From: Roseburia sp.
GTDB taxonomy: Bacteria > Bacillota_A > Clostridia > Lachnospirales > Lachnospiraceae
Reading direction: 5' to 3'
Length of the DNA stretch: 7,158 bases
Assembly: GCA_017547315.1 (NCBI GenBank)
Contig: JAFYQA010000168.1
Span: 1 to 7,158, forward strand
Below the pieces are notes generated by a model. It was not told the origin of the DNA and made no database searches. It saw only the letters and a program-made list of their open reading frames with translations. Both the position numbers and the translations under genes were made by a program. Positions 5,602 to 7,158 of this stretch are shown piece by piece (positions within the stretch are counted from its first letter, which is position 1; the number at the start of each line of letters is the position of its first letter).

Positions 5602-6342
5602 TTAGTAATCCACGCTCACCATACAAAGTCCCTGCGCCGGTGCTGTCACACCTGCTTTAGCACGTTCACATGCCGCCAGCAATTCTGTTATACTCTCCGT
5701 ACTACGCTTACCCCAGCCGACTTCTAGCAAAGTCCCTACGAGGATTCTCACCATATGATGTAAAAATCCATCTCCATGTACTGTGAATTTTAAATAAGCT
5801 CCATCAACCGTTATTTCTATCTTGTCTACTGTACGAACTGTTGATTTTTTCTTCTTTTTATTCGCACAAAAGCTTGCAAAATCATGAGTCCCTGTCAATA
5901 ATTCTGCCGCCTTGCGCATCTTTGTCACATCTGGTTTCTGGTCTAATACATAGACATATTTTCGGTCGAAAACCGGCTTTGTACTCCCCACGTAACATGT
6001 GTAACAATACGTTTTTCCGACTGCATGATAGCGACTGTGAAATCGCTCCGATGCCACGCAGACATCTAATATCGCAATGTCTTCCGGCAGATAGTGATTC
6101 AAATAAGCTTGCACTTCTTCTGGCGTCATATCTACATCCAGCCTCACATTCGCTACCATTCCTTTGGCATGAACCCCTGCATCTGTCCTTCCACAGCCAA
6201 TTACCTCTACAGAACCTCCACTCAAATGCTCTATCACATTTACTAATTTTCCTTGAATCGTCATATCACCGGCTTTGTGTGACTCCCATCCCTGATAACG
6301 GGTGCCGTCATAAGCCAGTGTCATTTTGTAATTCTTTTCCAT
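5602..6342 (-). CDS. truA: tRNA pseudouridine(38-40) synthase TruA
   Basis: Converts uridines 38-40 in the anticodon arm of many tRNAs to pseudouridine in the cytoplasm. The 246-residue length is normal for the family. The N-terminus has KMTLAYDGTRYQGW (6-19). The catalytic aspartate is D54 in GCGRTDAGVHA. FHSRYHAVGKTYCY (101-114), GTHDFASFC (151-159) and the C-terminal GFLHHMVRILVGTLLEVG (192-209) are standard TruA segments. One oddity is a run of five lysines (162-166) in the loop after SFC, encoded by an A-rich tract. The ATG at 6342 has only a weak AAGAG-type ribosome site and lies 20 bases after the preceding stop codon, suggesting co-transcription with the membrane protein. An intrinsic terminator follows. 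Many Clostridia carry more than one truA, so this may be either the main copy or a paralogue; gene order here differs from the common ecfT-truA arrangement. Confidence 0.96.
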   Translation of the reverse strand: MEKNYKMTLAYDGTRYQGWESHKAGDMTIQGKLVNVIEHLSGGSVEVIGCGRTDAGVHAKGMVANVRLDVDMTPEEVQAYLNHYLPEDIAILDVCVASERFHSRYHAVGKTYCYTCYVGSTKPVFDRKYVYVLDQKPDVTKMRKAAELLTGTHDFASFCANKKKKKSTVRTVDKIEITVDGAYLKFTVHGDGFLHHMVRILVGTLLEVGWGKRSTESITELLAACERAKAGVTAPAQGLCMVSVDY

Positions 6343-6362
6343 TTTATTCTCTTTTCAAAATT

Positions 6363-7158
6363 CTAACCCATCATCATTGCCAATAGTTCCACTGCCTGCA
6401 GACCCAAATTAAAAACTCCTAAACTCAATAGTGTAATCACATACCCTACACGTATTTTTCCTTTTGGAAGTTGTTCATAAAGCAACAGGATAATAAACAT
6501 AAGCATCAATCCTGCTATAAAGAAAACACGCTCGCCCGATGAATAAATCGTTGGTGAAAAAATCAATATTACTTCACTTGCAACTGCTCCCATATAAGTA
6601 AATAAAACCAACCATTTTTTCTCACTCACTTCCCATAAGAAAAATAGCGTAAATGCCATCGCAACCAGCCACCACGCCAATGCGCTCCACTGCCCACTGC
6701 TCATATCCGATGCCACTGGAACCCGCTCTACAAGCCCTGTCATTTCTGCTAAATAGATGCCAATATCACTCACACTCCTAACACCACATCTTCCTGCCAG
6801 TGCCACCACTGTGAACACGGTACTGCCCACCAGATATCCTTTCACACGCAATACCTGATTTTTATTCAGTCTTCCATTTTTTAATTTTAAACCGAGTATA
6901 CCTATACCTGCCACCCAAATTGCCATCAAAAATACTGCATTTTCATTTGCAAAAGATGACACAAGCCACTGTACTAAAATAAAAAAACGCTCAGCCAGAC
7001 TTAAATTTTCAAACTGTGGCATATTATGTTCTACTGCCATAGCAATTCGCAATTCATTTCCCGGCGAAAGACTAGACACCAAAAAGGCACCTAATGTTAC
7101 CATCGACAGCATCACAATTCCAAACTGTAATGAGACTTTCTTCCAAACTTTTTGCACA
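6363..7158 (-). CDS. Multi-pass membrane protein, DUF6056-like (5' end cut by window edge)
   Basis: At least 264 residues are visible, ending at a TAG at 6363-6365. The frame is open to the window edge. The first usable codon there is a GTG at 7157 with no upstream sequence to judge, so this is probably the C-terminal part of a larger protein. Hydrophobic segments lie at about 9-29, 73-91, 107-123, 157-176, 180-199, 210-227 and 236-257. An SPGNELR motif (31-37) follows the first segment, and SPTIYSSGERVFF (201-213) precedes a late span. Both recall the integral membrane proteins grouped as DUF6056, some of which are linked to surface polysaccharide genes. This family call is from memory of motifs and is tentative; no function is claimed. 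It lies 20 bases before truA with no promoter seen between, so the two are probably co-transcribed. Confidence 0.8.
   Translation of the reverse strand, partial: VQKVWKKVSLQFGIVMLSMVTLGAFLVSSLSPGNELRIAMAVEHNMPQFENLSLAERFFILVQWLVSSFANENAVFLMAIWVAGIGILGLKLKNGRLNKNQVLRVKGYLVGSTVFTVVALAGRCGVRSVSDIGIYLAEMTGLVERVPVASDMSSGQWSALAWWLVAMAFTLFFLWEVSEKKWLVLFTYMGAVASEVILIFSPTIYSSGERVFFIAGLMLMFIILLLYEQLPKGKIRVGYVITLLSLGVFNLGLQAVELLAMMMG

Noticed and set aside
5841..6386. Plus-strand open frame of 181 codons opposite truA
   Set aside because: It lies antisense to a clear truA gene and shows low-complexity Ser/His/Leu-rich composition with no recognisable domain.

Overview
The window looks like chromosomal DNA of a low-GC, anaerobic-type Firmicute, most likely a Clostridia/Lachnospiraceae member. 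That is inferred from AT-rich codon use, strong GGAGG-type ribosome sites, and the kinds of proteins present (NIL-domain MetN, YolD plus UvrX-like polymerase, an MtaR/CpsY-like LysR regulator). No search was run. Every supported gene lies on the minus strand, so transcription runs from the high coordinates to the low ones. No tRNA, rRNA, CRISPR array, insertion sequence or phage gene was seen, and no gene-free stretch exceeds 300 bases.

In order of transcription: (1) 7158-6363 is the C-terminal part of a multi-pass membrane protein, cut by the window edge, followed after 20 bases by truA (6342-5602) and an intrinsic terminator (5592-5557). (2) Directly behind that terminator is a consensus-like promoter (5554-5526). 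Its 17-base spacer contains a Gram-positive LexA/DinR box (5546-5533). It drives a Y-family translesion DNA polymerase (5391-4117), a YolD-like protein (4077-3748) and, overlapping YolD by one base, a LysR-type regulator (3748-2843). A 32-codon open frame (5483-5385) runs into the polymerase start codon. (3) A second consensus-like promoter (2777-2749) with a dyad operator resembling the streptococcal MET-box starts a leader of about 140 bases, then metN (2600-1566), metI (1573-914) and metQ (803 to beyond base 1). Together these form a methionine ABC importer.

MetQ is the surface lipoprotein that captures substrate, MetI the membrane channel and MetN the ATPase with a C-terminal methionine-sensing NIL domain. 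The LysR protein resembles MtaR/CpsY, regulators known to control methionine uptake in streptococci, and the operator in front of metN has the spacing and outer bases of their site. It is therefore the obvious candidate regulator of metNIQ. The polymerase and YolD form an SOS-controlled mutagenesis module like UvrX/YqjX of Bacillus.

The most notable feature is the join between these two modules. The presumed methionine regulator is translationally coupled to the SOS module, with no promoter or terminator recognised between them. DNA damage could therefore alter regulator dose, and read-through could reach metNIQ. This is inference from layout and has not been tested.
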